Below, piece by piece: positions 50,607-60,717 of a stretch of 64,000 bases of DNA. The notes beneath the pieces are model-generated. The model worked only from the letters and a program-made list of their open reading frames with translations, did not search any database and had not been told where the DNA came from. The stretch spans positions 570,569 through 634,568 of the forward strand of contig NZ_JYNL01000020.1 of assembly GCF_001044235.1 (NCBI RefSeq), written 5' to 3'. Origin of the DNA: Mycolicibacterium chlorophenolicum. Its GTDB lineage: Bacteria; Actinomycetota; Actinomycetes; Mycobacteriales; Mycobacteriaceae. Within the stretch, counting starts at the first letter, position 1. Every line of letters starts with the position of its first letter. The position numbers and the translations under genes are program-made.

Positions 50607-51006
50607 CTTTCACCTCAAATGTCACTTCAGTACCATTCTTCAACGTGCGTCCCACCGTGCACACCTGGTCGATGGCGCGCTCGACCACGGTCCGCAGCCG
50701 GGTGAGCTCCTCGGGCGACAGGCCCGACAGATCCAGTTCGAGCGACTCCTCGAGCAGCGGATAGCGCTCCTGCTCGCGGTCGGCGGCCCCGGCGACCCGG
50801 ATCGTGGCGCGGTAGTCGTCGCCCAGGCGGCGGCGCAGCGGCTGATCACTGCTCAGGCCGCTGCACCCGGCCAGGGCGATCTTCATCAGCTCACCCGGGG
50901 TGAACACCCCCTCGTCGTCTTCGGAGCCGATGAGGACTTCCGCGCCGCGCGTGCTGCGTCCCGTGTAGCGCCGCACGCCTGTGCGCTCCACCCAGAGTTC
51001 GGTCAT
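50590..51006 (-). CDS. OsmC/Ohr family protein
   Basis: 138 residues; ELMKIALAGCSGLSSD near 40-55 and QVCTVGRTL near 115-123 supply the two Cys residues of the organic hydroperoxide reductase fold (Rv2923c-like). Reduces organic peroxides with thiols in this family; actual substrate not shown. Start ATG 51006. Confidence 0.9.
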   Translation of the reverse strand: MTELWVERTGVRRYTGRSTRGAEVLIGSEDDEGVFTPGELMKIALAGCSGLSSDQPLRRRLGDDYRATIRVAGAADREQERYPLLEESLELDLSGLSPEELTRLRTVVERAIDQVCTVGRTLKNGTEVTFEVKDVGGE

Positions 51007-51026
51007 GCCCTATTTCTACAACCTCG

Positions 51027-51087
51027 CGCGGAAGCGCATTCCTGGTTGTGATCGCGCCCGCCCCACAGCCGGGAATGCGCTTCCGCG
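51027..51087. repeat. 16-bp inverted repeat after mutM
   Basis: CGCGGAAGCGCATTCC (51027-51042) pairs with GGAATGCGCTTCCGCG (51072-51087) over a 29-base loop. It lies between the mutM stop and the OsmC start, so it can terminate mutM. Like the element at 33816, it has a long loop and no T-tract. Confidence 0.65.
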
Positions 51088-51101
51088 AGGGCCGACCGGC
51101 C

Positions 51102-51953
51102 TCAGCGCGCGCGGGGCCGTGGCTGGCAGTGCGGGCAGTGGAACGAGGAGCGGTTCATGAACTTGTCCCGCCGCATGATCGCCCCGCAGCGCCGGCACGG
51201 TTGGCCCTCGCGGCCGTACGCGTCCAGCGACCGGTCGAAGTAGCCGGACTCGCCGTTGACGTTCACATACAGCGAGTCGAACGACGTGCCGCCCTGGCCC
51301 AGCGCGTCGGTCATCACCGCGGCGGCGGCGTCGAGCAGCTCACCCAGCTTGGCCTTCGACAGCCCCGACGCCAGCCGGGCCCCGTTGACCTTGGCCCGCC
51401 ACAGCGCCTCGTCGGCGTAGATGTTGCCGATGCCCGACACCACCGTCTGGTCCAGCAGCTGGCGTTTGATCTCGGAGTGCTTGCGCCGCAACACCGCAAC
51501 CACACCGTCGCGATCGAAGTGCGGGTCGAGCGGATCGCGGGCGATGTGCGCGACGGGCACCGGCACCTCGTCGCCGTCGACCGTGACCGTGTCGGTGATC
51601 ATCCATCCGCCGAACGTCCTCTGGTCGACGAAGCTCAGCGTGGTGCCGTCGTCGAGCAGCGCGGCGATGCGCAGATGGTTCTCGTTCGGCACCGGGCCGA
51701 GCAGCATCTGCCCGCTCATCCCGAGGTGCACCACCAGGGCCGACTCGTCGGACAGCTTGAGCCACAGGTATTTTCCGCGCCGGCCCGTTCCGGTGATCGT
51801 CATGTCGAGGAGCCGGGCGGTCAGATCCGCCGGGCCGGCTTCGTGGCGGCGCACCGCGCGCGGGTGGTGCACCCGCACCGCGGTGATGGTCCGGCCCGCG
51901 ACGTACCGGTGCAGCCCACGCCGGACGACCTCGACCTCGGGGAGTTCAGGCAT
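51102..51953 (-). CDS. mutM: Formamidopyrimidine-DNA glycosylase
   Basis: 283 residues. N-terminal catalytic P1-E2 (MPELPEVE), Lys/Gln-containing H2TH region ([22 protein letters not shown]), and zinc finger CRRCG...CPHC at the C-terminus. Excises 8-oxoguanine and formamidopyrimidines. Overlaps the rnc stop by eight bases. Confidence 0.97.
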   Translation of the reverse strand: MPELPEVEVVRRGLHRYVAGRTITAVRVHHPRAVRRHEAGPADLTARLLDMTITGTGRRGKYLWLKLSDESALVVHLGMSGQMLLGPVPNENHLRIAALLDDGTTLSFVDQRTFGGWMITDTVTVDGDEVPVPVAHIARDPLDPHFDRDGVVAVLRRKHSEIKRQLLDQTVVSGIGNIYADEALWRAKVNGARLASGLSKAKLGELLDAAAAVMTDALGQGGTSFDSLYVNVNGESGYFDRSLDAYGREGQPCRRCGAIMRRDKFMNRSSFHCPHCQPRPRAR

Positions 51954-52647
51954 CCCGCTCTTCGGTCAGGGAATTCCATGCCGCCGCTGCGGCCTTGAGT
52001 TCGGCTTCCTTCTTCGTCTTGCCCACACCGGTGCCGTACTCGCGCTCGGCGATCACCACGGTGGCGGTGAACTCCTTGTCGTGGTCGGGCCCGGTGGAGG
52101 TCACGTTGTACACCGGCGCGCCCAGCCCGCGCGACGCCGTCAGCTCCTGCAGGCTGCTCTTCCAGTCCAGGCCGGCGCCGAGAGTCGGTGCGGTGTCCAG
52201 CAATTCGCCGAACAGCCGGAGGATCACCTCCCGCGCCGCCGCGGCGCCGTGCTCGAGATAGATGGCGCCGAGCAGGGATTCGACACCGTCGGCGAGGATG
52301 CTGGACTTGTCGGCGCCGCCGGAGTTCTCCTCGCCCTTGCCCAGCAGCAGATAGCTGCCCAGGCCCTTGTCCGAGAGCCGCCGCCCGACATCGGCGAGCG
52401 CCTGGGTGTTGACGATGCTCGCGCGCAGCTTCGCCAGGTCGCCTTCGGAGCGTTCCGGATGACGGTGGTAGAGCTCCTCGGTGATCGTCAGCCCGAGCAC
52501 CGAGTCCCCGAGGAATTCGAGGCGTTCGTTGGTGGGCAGGCCGCCGTTCTCGTACGAGTAGCTGCGGTGGGTGAGCGCGATGGTGAGCAGTTCTGCGGGC
52601 AGCTCGATGCCGAGCGCCTCGAGGAGGGGCTGGCGGTCGCCCGTCAC
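51946..52647 (-). CDS. rnc: Ribonuclease III
   Basis: 233 residues from GTG 52647, overlapping the DUF177 stop (GTGA). Signature [14 protein letters not shown] near 40-53, second acidic cluster [15 protein letters not shown] near 115, and C-terminal double-stranded RNA-binding domain ([16 protein letters not shown]...[18 protein letters not shown]). Processes rRNA and double-stranded RNA. Confidence 0.96.
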   Translation of the reverse strand: MTGDRQPLLEALGIELPAELLTIALTHRSYSYENGGLPTNERLEFLGDSVLGLTITEELYHRHPERSEGDLAKLRASIVNTQALADVGRRLSDKGLGSYLLLGKGEENSGGADKSSILADGVESLLGAIYLEHGAAAAREVILRLFGELLDTAPTLGAGLDWKSSLQELTASRGLGAPVYNVTSTGPDHDKEFTATVVIAEREYGTGVGKTKKEAELKAAAAAWNSLTEERDA

Positions 52648-53234
52648 GACTCGTCTCCGGGCTGCTCGCGGAGCTGCGCGAGTTTGGCCCACCGGGGATC
52701 GATCTGCTCGTGCTGGTGTCCGGGCTCGGCGTCGGCCATCCGGACGCCGCACTCGGGACACAGTCCGGCGCAGTCGGGGGTGCACACCGGCGAGAACGGC
52801 AGCGCCAGCCCGATGGCGTCGATGATCGGCTGCTCCAGGTCGACGGTGTCGGTGCCGCCGTCGCGGCCGACGCGGGGCACCTCGTCCTCGTCGGTCGTCG
52901 CCTCGGTCGTGCTGTCGGGGTAGGCGAACAGCTCGGTCAGGTCGACCTCGACGTCACCGGTCACCGGCCGCAGGCACCGCGCGCACTCGCCTTCGGTGGG
53001 CGCCGACACGCTGCCCGTGACGAGCACGCCTTCCGACACCGATTCCAGCCGGAGCTCGAGGTGCATCGGCGCACCCTCGGGCACCGCAATCAAGTCCAGC
53101 CCGATCCGCGCCGGACTGGGCACGGTGTCGTCGACGGTGATCATCGAGCCGGGCCGCCGGCCGAGCCGGGAGATGTCGATGACCAGCGGCGATCGTGACC
53201 CCCGGCGCGCCGCGGCGTTAACGCGCGTCGCCAT
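52644..53234 (-). CDS. DUF177 (YceD-like) rRNA-accumulation protein
   Basis: 196 residues from ATG 53234. ECARCLRPVTGDVEVDLTELF near 90-110 and CTPDCAGLCPECG near 155-167 give the two Cys clusters typical of YceD/DUF177, which affects 23S rRNA. Usually linked with rpmF; here it is coupled to rnc. Confidence 0.92.
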   Translation of the reverse strand: MATRVNAAARRGSRSPLVIDISRLGRRPGSMITVDDTVPSPARIGLDLIAVPEGAPMHLELRLESVSEGVLVTGSVSAPTEGECARCLRPVTGDVEVDLTELFAYPDSTTEATTDEDEVPRVGRDGGTDTVDLEQPIIDAIGLALPFSPVCTPDCAGLCPECGVRMADAEPGHQHEQIDPRWAKLAQLREQPGDES

Positions 53235-53255
53235 GGTCGTATCGTACGGCGGACC

Positions 53256-53286
53256 CGGCGGCACCTGTGCGCCGCCTGTGCCGCCG
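53256..53286 (-). terminator. Hairpin downstream of sepIVA
   Basis: CGGCGGCAC (53256-53264) pairs with GTGCCGCCG (53278-53286), loop 13; a competing inner pairing GGCGGC/GCCGCC is also possible. It is 8 bases beyond the sepIVA stop. Confidence 0.6.
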
Positions 53287-53293
53287 CGGGTCG

Positions 53294-54031
53294 CTAGCGG
53301 GCGGCGTAGTCGTGGGTGCCGGCGGCGGTCCGCAGCTGGTGACGGCCGCGGCCGACCGAGCGGATGGTGCCGTTGAGGAAGTCCTCGAACTCGGCGAGTT
53401 TGCTGTCGACGTAGATGTCGCACTCGCCGCGGAGCCGGTCGGCCTCGGCGTGTGCCGAGTCGATCATCCGGGTGGCCTCGGCGGTGGCGGTCGCGACGAT
53501 CTCGGTCTGCGACACCAGCCGCTGCTGCTCCTTGATGCCCTCCTGCACGGCCTTCTCGTAGGCGAGGTTGCCGCTCTCGAGCAACCGGTCGGCCTCGGAC
53601 TTGGCGCGTCCGGTGCTGGCCTCGTACTCGCGCTTGGCGGTCGCGGAGATGCGGGCCGCCTCTTCGCGGGCCTCGCCGACCATGCGTTCGCTGTGCTGGC
53701 GGGCCTCGGCGACCATGCGGTCGGCCTGGGCCTTGGCATCGGCGAGCAGCCGGTCGGCCTCGGCGCGGGCGTGGTTGACCATCGAGTCGGCCTCCGCGTT
53801 GGCCGTCGACACGGTGGATTCGGCGTGGTCCTTGGCTTCGCGCAGCAGGGTGTCCCGCGCGTCGAGCACGTCCTGGGCGTCGTCGAGCTCGCCGGGGATC
53901 GCGTCCTTGATGTCGTCGATGAGCTCCAGGACATCGCCGCGGGGAACGACGCAGCCGGCCGTCATCGGCACGCCGCGGGCTTCTTCGACGATCGCGCCCA
54001 GTTCGTCGAGCGCTTCAAAAACTCGGTACAC
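53294..54031 (-). CDS. sepIVA: Septation protein SepIVA (DivIVA-domain)
   Basis: 245 residues. N-terminal DivIVA-like motif (MYRVFEALDELGAIVEEARGVPMTAGCVVPRGDVLELIDDIKDAIP) followed by a long Ala/Glu/Arg coiled coil (about 60-215) with no membrane segment. Matches Rv2927c, required for septum formation and growth in mycobacteria. Upstream region carries an inverted repeat at 54045-54087. Start ATG 54031. Confidence 0.94.
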   Translation of the reverse strand: MYRVFEALDELGAIVEEARGVPMTAGCVVPRGDVLELIDDIKDAIPGELDDAQDVLDARDTLLREAKDHAESTVSTANAEADSMVNHARAEADRLLADAKAQADRMVAEARQHSERMVGEAREEAARISATAKREYEASTGRAKSEADRLLESGNLAYEKAVQEGIKEQQRLVSQTEIVATATAEATRMIDSAHAEADRLRGECDIYVDSKLAEFEDFLNGTIRSVGRGRHQLRTAAGTHDYAAR

Positions 54032-54044
54032 GGCGGCACCCCTT

Positions 54045-54087
54045 CAGGCGTAGTTGTTAGTGACCAGTGTGCCTGGTGTTACGCCTG
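54045..54087. promoter_or_regulatory. Inverted repeat ahead of sepIVA
   Basis: CAGGCGTA (54045-54052) and TACGCCTG (54080-54087) face each other across 27 bases, with an inner ACCA/TGGT pairing. It ends 13 bases before the ATG, so it could be a leader stem or a regulator site. Confidence 0.4.
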
Positions 54088-54132
54088 TGACTGAGTTTCC
54101 GCGCCGGTGTGTCGCGCTCGCGTGCCGTGGGG

Positions 54133-54699
54133 TCAGCGCAGCGCGGCGCTGATGACGTCGCGGGCGCGGTCCAGCATGGAGGCGAACGGCCCGACGGCGA
54201 AATTCAGCTTGGCCGACTCGACCCCGGGATGCGGCCGAGTGGGGGCGATCGCCTCGGCCGCCCTCACCGCGGCGGCGAGGCCCCTGAGCTCGCTCTCGTC
54301 GAGATCGCGCTCGAGCTTGGTGAACTCCTCGGTCTCCTCGCGTTCGGCATGCTCGAGTACGGCCTCTCGGAACGCGGTCAGCTCGGTGATGAACGCGTCG
54401 GAGCCGACGTCCATCGACTCCAGCTTGGTCAGCTGCACCTTCGCCTCGTGCTCCTCGCGCAGGCGCGCGTCGACGATGTCGTCGCCGGCGGCGCCGTCGT
54501 TGCGGGCCCGCGGGTGCACCACCATCTCCTCGGCCGTCTCGTGCACCGCGAGGAGTTGGCGCAGTTCGACGAACGCCTGCTCGCGGGCCTTGGTCCCCGA
54601 GGCTCCCAGCACCTCCTCGAACAGGTCCTTGATCAGATTGTGCTGGTCACGCAGGAACGCGATGACGTCGTCGGTCGATTGCACGAATGTCTCAACCAC
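54133..54699 (-). CDS. Hemerythrin-like HHE domain protein
   Basis: 188 residues. Non-heme di-iron four-helix fold; likely iron ligands are the His residues in RDQHNLIK (20), AVHETAEEMVVHPRA (53, 61), REEHEAK and LEHAEREETEEF. Similar proteins beside sepIVA in fast-growing mycobacteria are linked with oxidative stress. C-terminal extension (about 145-188) is of unknown role. Start ATG 54699. Confidence 0.88.
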   Translation of the reverse strand: MVETFVQSTDDVIAFLRDQHNLIKDLFEEVLGASGTKAREQAFVELRQLLAVHETAEEMVVHPRARNDGAAGDDIVDARLREEHEAKVQLTKLESMDVGSDAFITELTAFREAVLEHAEREETEEFTKLERDLDESELRGLAAAVRAAEAIAPTRPHPGVESAKLNFAVGPFASMLDRARDVISAALR

Positions 54700-54784
54700 G
54701 GCGGGTACCTCCGTCAGGCGGATGGGTGGATGGGCGGCGCGGGGGCTGTCGCGCCTGCGTGTTACCTACCCGCCGACGGGCGGC

Positions 54785-55261
54785 TCAACCGCGCAGCTTG
54801 GCCTGCAGCCGGGCGTTGACGGCGGCCGGCAGCAACTCGGAGACGTCGCCGCCCAGCATGGCGACCTCCTTGGCCAGCGACGACGACACGAACGAATACT
54901 GCGGGGTGGTGGCGACGAAGAAGGTGTCGACACCGGCGATGTGCTTGTTCATCTGCGCCATCTGCAGCTCGTACTCGAAATCGGTGCCGGTGCGCAGACC
55001 CTTCACGATGGCGGTCAGGCCGCGGCTCTTGACGAAGTCCACGACCAGGCCCTGGCCGGACTCGACGCGCAGGTTCGGCAGATGACCGGTGGACTCGACG
55101 ATCATCTCGATGCGCTCGTCGAGATCGAACATGCCCTTCTTGGCCGGGTTGACCAGAATCGCGACGACGACCTCGTCGAACTGGGCGGCAGCGCGTTCGA
55201 AGATGTCGATGTGCCCCAGCGTCACCGGATCGAAGGATCCCGGACACACCGCTCCGCTCAT
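54785..55261 (-). CDS. coaD: Phosphopantetheine adenylyltransferase
   Basis: 158 residues from ATG 55261. Nucleotidyltransferase motif [13 protein letters not shown] at 8-20 and [17 protein letters not shown]. Forms dephospho-CoA from 4'-phosphopantetheine. A frame extension to 55285 is unlikely. Confidence 0.97.
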   Translation of the reverse strand: MSGAVCPGSFDPVTLGHIDIFERAAAQFDEVVVAILVNPAKKGMFDLDERIEMIVESTGHLPNLRVESGQGLVVDFVKSRGLTAIVKGLRTGTDFEYELQMAQMNKHIAGVDTFFVATTPQYSFVSSSLAKEVAMLGGDVSELLPAAVNARLQAKLRG

Positions 55262-55300
55262 GGGGGTCGACGCTAGCAGCGGCAACCGGTGCCGCAGACG

Positions 55301-55855
55301 TCAGGCACGTTGGGCGAGCTCGACGCGGGTGTCGCCGTAGCGCCGGGACTTCCACGCGCTCCACCCGTCGGGCCAGACGATCTCCGGAACGGACGTGGGC
55401 CGCTCGACGACGACGACCGATCCACCGGTCACCCAGCCGTGGTCGGCCAGCGCGACAACGAGATCCGTCACCTCCCCGGTGGTGACCGCATACGGCGGGT
55501 CGGCGAGCACCAGGTCCGCCGGTGCGCCGGCCGCTCCGGCGAGGACGGTGGCCACCGGTGCGCGCCGCACGCGTGCTCCCCGCGCGCCCAGGGAGGCGAT
55601 GTTGCGGTCGATCACCGCGGCGGCCCGCGCATCGGATTCGACGAACAGCGCCGACCGTGCTCCCCGCGACAGCGCCTCCAGACCGAGCGCCCCGGATCCG
55701 GCATAGAGGTCGACGACGTCGATGCCGGCGAAGTCGAGGCGCACCGTCAGCAGGTTGAACAACGACTCCCGGACCCGGTCGGTGGTCGGGCGGGTGCCGC
55801 GCTGAGGCACCGCGAGACGGCGCCCCCCGAACTCACCGGCGATGATCCGGCTCAG
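55301..55855 (-). CDS. rsmD: 16S rRNA (guanine966-N2)-methyltransferase RsmD
   Basis: 184 residues if translation starts at CTG 55855, which overlaps the pyc stop (CTGA). [53 protein letters not shown] (SAM site) and VLADPPY (catalytic) are all clear. The longer frame to 56485 runs through pyc and reads as shadow. In M. tuberculosis the protein starts at the equivalent residue. Confidence 0.9.
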   Translation of the reverse strand: MSRIIAGEFGGRRLAVPQRGTRPTTDRVRESLFNLLTVRLDFAGIDVVDLYAGSGALGLEALSRGARSALFVESDARAAAVIDRNIASLGARGARVRRAPVATVLAGAAGAPADLVLADPPYAVTTGEVTDLVVALADHGWVTGGSVVVVERPTSVPEIVWPDGWSAWKSRRYGDTRVELAQRA

Positions 55856-58800
55856 TGGACCACCACCAGCAGGTCCCCGCCCTCCACCTGCGCGGTCGCC
55901 GCCACGGCCACCCGGGTCACTGCGCCCGCCTTGGGCGCGGTGATGGCGGCTTCCATCTTCATCGCCTCGATCGTCGCGATCGTCTGGCCGGCGTCGACGG
56001 TGTCGCCCTCGGCGACGTTGACGGTGACCACCCCGGCGAACGGCGCCGCGATGTGGTCGGGATTCGTCCGGTCGGCCTTCTCGGCGACGGGGACGTCGCT
56101 GGCGATGCTGCGGTCGCGGACCACGACCGGGCGCAGCTGGCCGTTGATGATGCACATGACGGTGCGCATCCCGCGCTCGTCGGGATCCGAGATCGCCTCC
56201 AGCCCGATCAGCAACTCCACGCCCCGCTCGAGGGTGACCCGGTGCTCGTCGCCGTGACGCAATCCGTAGAAGAACTGGTTGGCCGACAGGCTGGAGGTGT
56301 CGCCGTACACCTCGCGGTGCGCCTCGTACTCCTTGGTCGGGCCGGGGAACAGCAGCCGGTTCAACGTCGCCTGCCGGGTGGGCCCGACCTGCGTGAGGGC
56401 CTGCTCGTCGTCCTCGCTGAGCGGGGTCGGCGGCTTGGCCGGGGCGCGGCCGGCCAGCGCCTTGGTGCGCAGCGGTTCCGGCCACCCGCCGGGCGGGTCG
56501 CCCAGCTCACCGCGCAGGAACCCGATGACCGAGTCGGGGATGTCGAACTTGTCCGGCTCGGCAGCGAACTCGTCGGCGGTGATGCCGGCGCCCACAAGTG
56601 CCAGCGCGAGATCGCCGACCACCTTCGACGACGGGGTCACCTTGACCAGCCGGCCGAGGATCCGGTCGGCGCCGGCGTAGGCGGCCTCGATCTCCTCGAA
56701 GCGGTCCCCGAGCCCGAGAGCGATGGCCTGCTGACGCAGGTTCGACAACTGTCCGCCGGGGATCTCGTGGGTGTACACCCGCCCGGTCGGCGTGGTGGGG
56801 CCGGATTTGGCAACGTCGAAGGGCGCGTACACCTTTCGCAGCGCTTCCCAGTAGGGCTCCAGATCGCACACCGCCGACAGCGACAGGCCGCTGTCGTACT
56901 CGGTGTGCGCGGTGGCCGCGACGATGGAGCTCAACGCCGGCTGGCTGGTGGTGCCCGCAAGGGGTGCCGACGCCCCGTCGACGGCGCTGGCCCCGGCCTG
57001 CCAGGCCGCCAGGTAGGTGGCCAGCTGCCCGCCCGGGGTGTCGTGGGTGTGCACGTGCACCGGCAGGTCGAACCGGCTGCGCAGCGCGCCGACCAGTGCC
57101 GCCGCGGCCTGCGGGCGCAGCAGCCCGGCCATGTCCTTGATCGCGAGCACGTGAGCACCGGCGTCGACGATCTGCTCGGCCAGCTTGAGGTAATAGTCGA
57201 GCGTGTAGAGGTTCTCCCCCGGATCCGACAGGTCCCCGGTGTAGCTCATCGCGACTTCGGCGACGGCCGTTCCGGTTTCGCGCACCGCGTCGATCGCGGG
57301 CCGCATCGAGTCGACGTTGTTGAGCGCGTCGAAGATCCGGTAGATGTCGATCCCGGTCGCCGTCGCCTCCTGGACGAAGGCGTGCGTCACCGATTCGGGG
57401 TAGGGCGTGTAGCCCACCGTGTTGCGACCGCGCAGCAGCATCTGCAGGCAGATGTTGGGCACGGCCTCGCGCAGCGCGGCCAGCCGTTCCCACGGGTCTT
57501 CTTTCAGGAAGCGCAGTGCCACATCGTAGGTCGCGCCACCCCAGCATTCGATCGAGAGCAACTGGGGGGTCAGCCGCGCGATGTAGGGCGCCACCATCAA
57601 CAGCCCGGAGGTGCGGATGCGGGTGGCCAGCAGCGACTGGTGGGCGTCGCGGAACGTGGTATCGGTGATGCCGACCGATTTCGATTCGCGCATCCACCGG
57701 GCGAACGCCTCCGGTCCGACCTCGGTGAGCAGGTGTTTGCTGCCGCGCGGCGGCATTGTGTCGAGGTCGATCTGCGGCAGCTTGTCGTGCGGGTAGACCG
57801 TCGAGGTCCTGGGCCCGTGCGGTTGGTTGACCGTCACGTCGGCGAGATAGTTCAGGATCTTGGTGCCGCGGTCGGCGGGCGACCGCGCGGTCAGCAGATA
57901 GGGCCGGTCGTCGATGAACGAGGTGTTGACCCGCCCCGCGCGGAAGTCGGGATCGTCGATCACCGCCTGCAGGAACGGGATGTTGGTCGACACCCCGCGG
58001 ACCCGGAACTCGGCCAGCGCCCGGTGCGCCCGGGCTACCGCGGTCTCGAAATCCCTTCCGCGGCAGGTCAATTTGACGAGCATGGAGTCGAAGTGCGCAC
58101 CGATGTCGGCGCCCAGATGTGCGCCGCCGTCGAGGCGGATGCCCGCCCCGCCCGGTGACCGATAGGCGGTGATCCTGCCGGAGTCGGGCCGGAAACCGTT
58201 GGCCGGATCCTCGGTGGTGATTCGGCACTGCAGTGCGAAACCCCTTGGCGCGGTGAGCATGTCCTGGCTCAACCCGAGGTCGGCGAGCGTCTCGCCCGAG
58301 GCGATGCGCAGCTGGCTGGCCACCAGGTCCACATCGGTGATCTCCTCGGTGACCGTGTGCTCGACCTGGATGCGCGGGTTGCACTCGATGAACACGTGAT
58401 GGCCGCGTTCGTCGAGCAGGAATTCGACGGTACCGGCGCAGGAGTAGCCGATCTCGCGGGCGAAGGAGACCGCGTCGTCGCAGATGCGCTGCCGCAGATC
58501 GGCGGGCATGTTCGGCGCCGGCGCCAGCTCGATCACCTTCTGGTGGCGGCGCTGCACGCTGCAGTCCCTCTCGAACAGGTGCATGACGTGGCCGTCGGTG
58601 TCGGCGAGGATCTGCACCTCGATGTGGCGCGGGTTGAGCACCGCCTGCTCGAGGTACACGGTCGGATCGCCGAACGCCGACTCCGCTTCCCGGCTGGCGG
58701 CTTCCACCGCCTCGGCCAGCGCGGCAGGATCGGTGACCCGGCGCATGCCGCGCCCGCCTCCGCCGGAGACGGCTTTGACGAACAGCGGGAACTCCATGTC

Positions 58801-59256
58801 CCGCGCGGCGTCGACCAGCTCGTCGACCGACGCCGACGGCGCCGAGGAGGTCAGCACCGGCAGGCCCGCGGCGCGGGCGGCCTCGATCGCGCGCGCCTTG
58901 TTGCCGGTCAGCTCCAGGACCGCGGCGCTGGGCCCGACGAACGTGATGCCGTTCGCGGCGCAGGCCGCGGCGAGTTCGGGGTTCTCGGAAAGGAAGCCGT
59001 AACCGGGGTAGACGGCGTCGGCGCCGGCCGCGAGCGCCACCCGCATGATCTCGTCGACGGACAGATAGGCCCGGACGGGATGGCCCACGTCACCGATCTG
59101 ATAGGACTCGTCGGCCTTCAACCGGTGCAGCGAATTGCGGTCCTCGTGCGGGTACACCGCGACGGTGGCGATGCCCATTTCGTACGCGGCGCGGAACGCC
59201 CGGATGGCGATCTCACCGCGGTTGGCAACGAGGACTTTGGAAATCTGACCGGCCAC
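55852..59256 (-). CDS. pyc: Pyruvate carboxylase
   Basis: 1134 residues. Biotin carboxylase domain (about 1-460: [55 protein letters not shown]), carboxyltransferase/HMG-lyase-like domain (about 535-800: [21 protein letters not shown]), and the biotin-carrier domain with Lys in [10 protein letters not shown] near residue 1100. Converts pyruvate and bicarbonate to oxaloacetate. Its 3' end is coupled to rsmD. Confidence 0.97.
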   Translation of the reverse strand: MAGQISKVLVANRGEIAIRAFRAAYEMGIATVAVYPHEDRNSLHRLKADESYQIGDVGHPVRAYLSVDEIMRVALAAGADAVYPGYGFLSENPELAAACAANGITFVGPSAAVLELTGNKARAIEAARAAGLPVLTSSAPSASVDELVDAARDMEFPLFVKAVSGGGGRGMRRVTDPAALAEAVEAASREAESAFGDPTVYLEQAVLNPRHIEVQILADTDGHVMHLFERDCSVQRRHQKVIELAPAPNMPADLRQRICDDAVSFAREIGYSCAGTVEFLLDERGHHVFIECNPRIQVEHTVTEEITDVDLVASQLRIASGETLADLGLSQDMLTAPRGFALQCRITTEDPANGFRPDSGRITAYRSPGGAGIRLDGGAHLGADIGAHFDSMLVKLTCRGRDFETAVARAHRALAEFRVRGVSTNIPFLQAVIDDPDFRAGRVNTSFIDDRPYLLTARSPADRGTKILNYLADVTVNQPHGPRTSTVYPHDKLPQIDLDTMPPRGSKHLLTEVGPEAFARWMRESKSVGITDTTFRDAHQSLLATRIRTSGLLMVAPYIARLTPQLLSIECWGGATYDVALRFLKEDPWERLAALREAVPNICLQMLLRGRNTVGYTPYPESVTHAFVQEATATGIDIYRIFDALNNVDSMRPAIDAVRETGTAVAEVAMSYTGDLSDPGENLYTLDYYLKLAEQIVDAGAHVLAIKDMAGLLRPQAAAALVGALRSRFDLPVHVHTHDTPGGQLATYLAAWQAGASAVDGASAPLAGTTSQPALSSIVAATAHTEYDSGLSLSAVCDLEPYWEALRKVYAPFDVAKSGPTTPTGRVYTHEIPGGQLSNLRQQAIALGLGDRFEEIEAAYAGADRILGRLVKVTPSSKVVGDLALALVGAGITADEFAAEPDKFDIPDSVIGFLRGELGDPPGGWPEPLRTKALAGRAPAKPPTPLSEDDEQALTQVGPTRQATLNRLLFPGPTKEYEAHREVYGDTSSLSANQFFYGLRHGDEHRVTLERGVELLIGLEAISDPDERGMRTVMCIINGQLRPVVVRDRSIASDVPVAEKADRTNPDHIAAPFAGVVTVNVAEGDTVDAGQTIATIEAMKMEAAITAPKAGAVTRVAVAATAQVEGGDLLVVVH

Positions 59257-59284
59257 GGTTCACCTTAACCGGCCGCGACGCCGA

Positions 59285-59920
59285 TCAGATCAGTGTCGAC
59301 CAGTAGTTCCAGAACCGCTCGAGGATCAACAGGATGACCGCGGTGAACCACAGCGCCACCAGCGACCAGCGCCAGGTGTGGATCGCGCGGACGACGGCGT
59401 TGCCGCTGCGCTGCGGCTGCAGCGCGAGCGAGGTGGCGACCACCAGTAGCGGGACCGTCACGCTCCACACCACCATGCAGTACGGGCAGAGCGCCCCGAT
59501 GCGGTAGAGGCTCTGGAAGATCAGCCAGTGCACGAACACCGTGCCCAGCAGCGAGCCGACCGCCAGCCCCGCCCAATACCAGCGGGGCAGCGCCACCTTG
59601 GCGACGGCCAGCACGCCGGTGACCACGACCACGGCGAAGGACACGATGCCGATCAGCGGGTTCGGGAAGCCGAACACCGAGGCCTGCGGGGTGATCATCA
59701 CCGAGCCGCAGGACAGCACCGGGTTGATGCTGCAGGTGGGCACGTAGTCGGGGTTGATGAGGATCTCGATCTTCTCGATCGTCAGCGTCATCGCCGCGGT
59801 GAGACCGATGACCCCGGCGATGAGAACCCACCACGCACTGCGGCGCGGTACCGCGACACCGCCCGGCTCGCCGGCCGACGGATCGGTCTGCTCGACGGGT
59901 CCGGTCGCGGTGACGGTCAT
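59285..59920 (-). CDS. Vitamin K epoxide reductase (VKOR) family protein
   Basis: 211 residues, four transmembrane helices. Shuttle Cys pair CSINPVLSC (about 63-71) and active-site CPYC near 145. Re-oxidises periplasmic DsbA-like oxidases using menaquinone. The stop of the next gene overlaps its ATG (59920). Confidence 0.94.
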   Translation of the reverse strand: MTVTATGPVEQTDPSAGEPGGVAVPRRSAWWVLIAGVIGLTAAMTLTIEKIEILINPDYVPTCSINPVLSCGSVMITPQASVFGFPNPLIGIVSFAVVVVTGVLAVAKVALPRWYWAGLAVGSLLGTVFVHWLIFQSLYRIGALCPYCMVVWSVTVPLLVVATSLALQPQRSGNAVVRAIHTWRWSLVALWFTAVILLILERFWNYWSTLI

Positions 59921-60684
59921 GACGCGGGCACCGGCGCGGGAGCAGGCGGAGCGGCCTCGAGGCCCGGCACGTCACCCACGATCGTGCGGAGCTTGGCGAC
60001 CAGCTCGTCGGGGGTGCTGTATTGGTAGTCCTCGCCGTTGATGCGGATGGTGGGCGTCGCCTTGATGCCGGTGGCACCGGCGAGCCCCTTCACCATGTCG
60101 ACGAAGCGGCCCTTGTTGATGCACTCGGGCACGGTCCCGGCGGCGCCGGCCTGCCGGGCCACCTCCACCAGCCGGGCGTTGTCCGGATAGCTGGTTCCGG
60201 TCTCGCTGGGCTGCTGGGCGTAGAGCGCGGCGTGGAATCTGCGGAACGCGTCGTTGGACTCCTCGGCCACGCAGTAGGCCGCGCCACCGGCGCGCGACGA
60301 GTAGTTCTGGTTCTGCGGACGGTCCAGGATGCTGACCATGTAGTAGTCGGCGGCGATGACGCCGGCGTCGACCAGCTTGTTGATCGTAGGCCCGAACTGC
60401 TGCTCGAAGGCGCCGCAGTGGGGGCACAGGAAGTCCTCGTACATCGACACGACGGCCTTGGGCTCGTCGGTGCCTTCCTTCTTGATCACACTCGAGGAGG
60501 CGACGCGGATGGACTTGGTCTCGCCCGCGGTGGGCTGGTCATCGGCCGACATCACGATGTAGAGCACCAAGGCGACCGCGAAGATCACCACGACCGAGGT
60601 CAGACCGATCTGCACGAGCAGGTTGCGCTTGCGGTCGGCTGCCTTCAGGTCGTACCGCGCGTTCTTCTTGGGTTTGGTGGCCAC
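59917..60684 (-). CDS. DsbA-like thiol oxidoreductase (membrane-anchored)
   Basis: 255 residues. One N-terminal membrane helix (LLVQIGLTSVVVIFAVALVLYIVM) and a thioredoxin fold with CPHC in YEDFLCPHCGAFEQQ near 85; GIKATPTIRINGE has the cis-Pro. Partner of the VKOR protein, which it overlaps by 4 bases (ATGA); together they form disulfides outside the membrane. Rv2969c-like. Confidence 0.93.
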   Translation of the reverse strand: MATKPKKNARYDLKAADRKRNLLVQIGLTSVVVIFAVALVLYIVMSADDQPTAGETKSIRVASSSVIKKEGTDEPKAVVSMYEDFLCPHCGAFEQQFGPTINKLVDAGVIAADYYMVSILDRPQNQNYSSRAGGAAYCVAEESNDAFRRFHAALYAQQPSETGTSYPDNARLVEVARQAGAAGTVPECINKGRFVDMVKGLAGATGIKATPTIRINGEDYQYSTPDELVAKLRTIVGDVPGLEAAPPAPAPVPAS

Positions 60685-60717
60685 GGGACACAGAGTACCG
60701 GCGCCGCGCGATGCTCC

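Noticed and set aside
55855..58158. 767-codon plus-strand open frame opposite pyc
   Set aside because: It is antisense to pyruvate carboxylase, has no recognisable domain and has an Arg/His/Gly-rich composition typical of GC-driven shadows.
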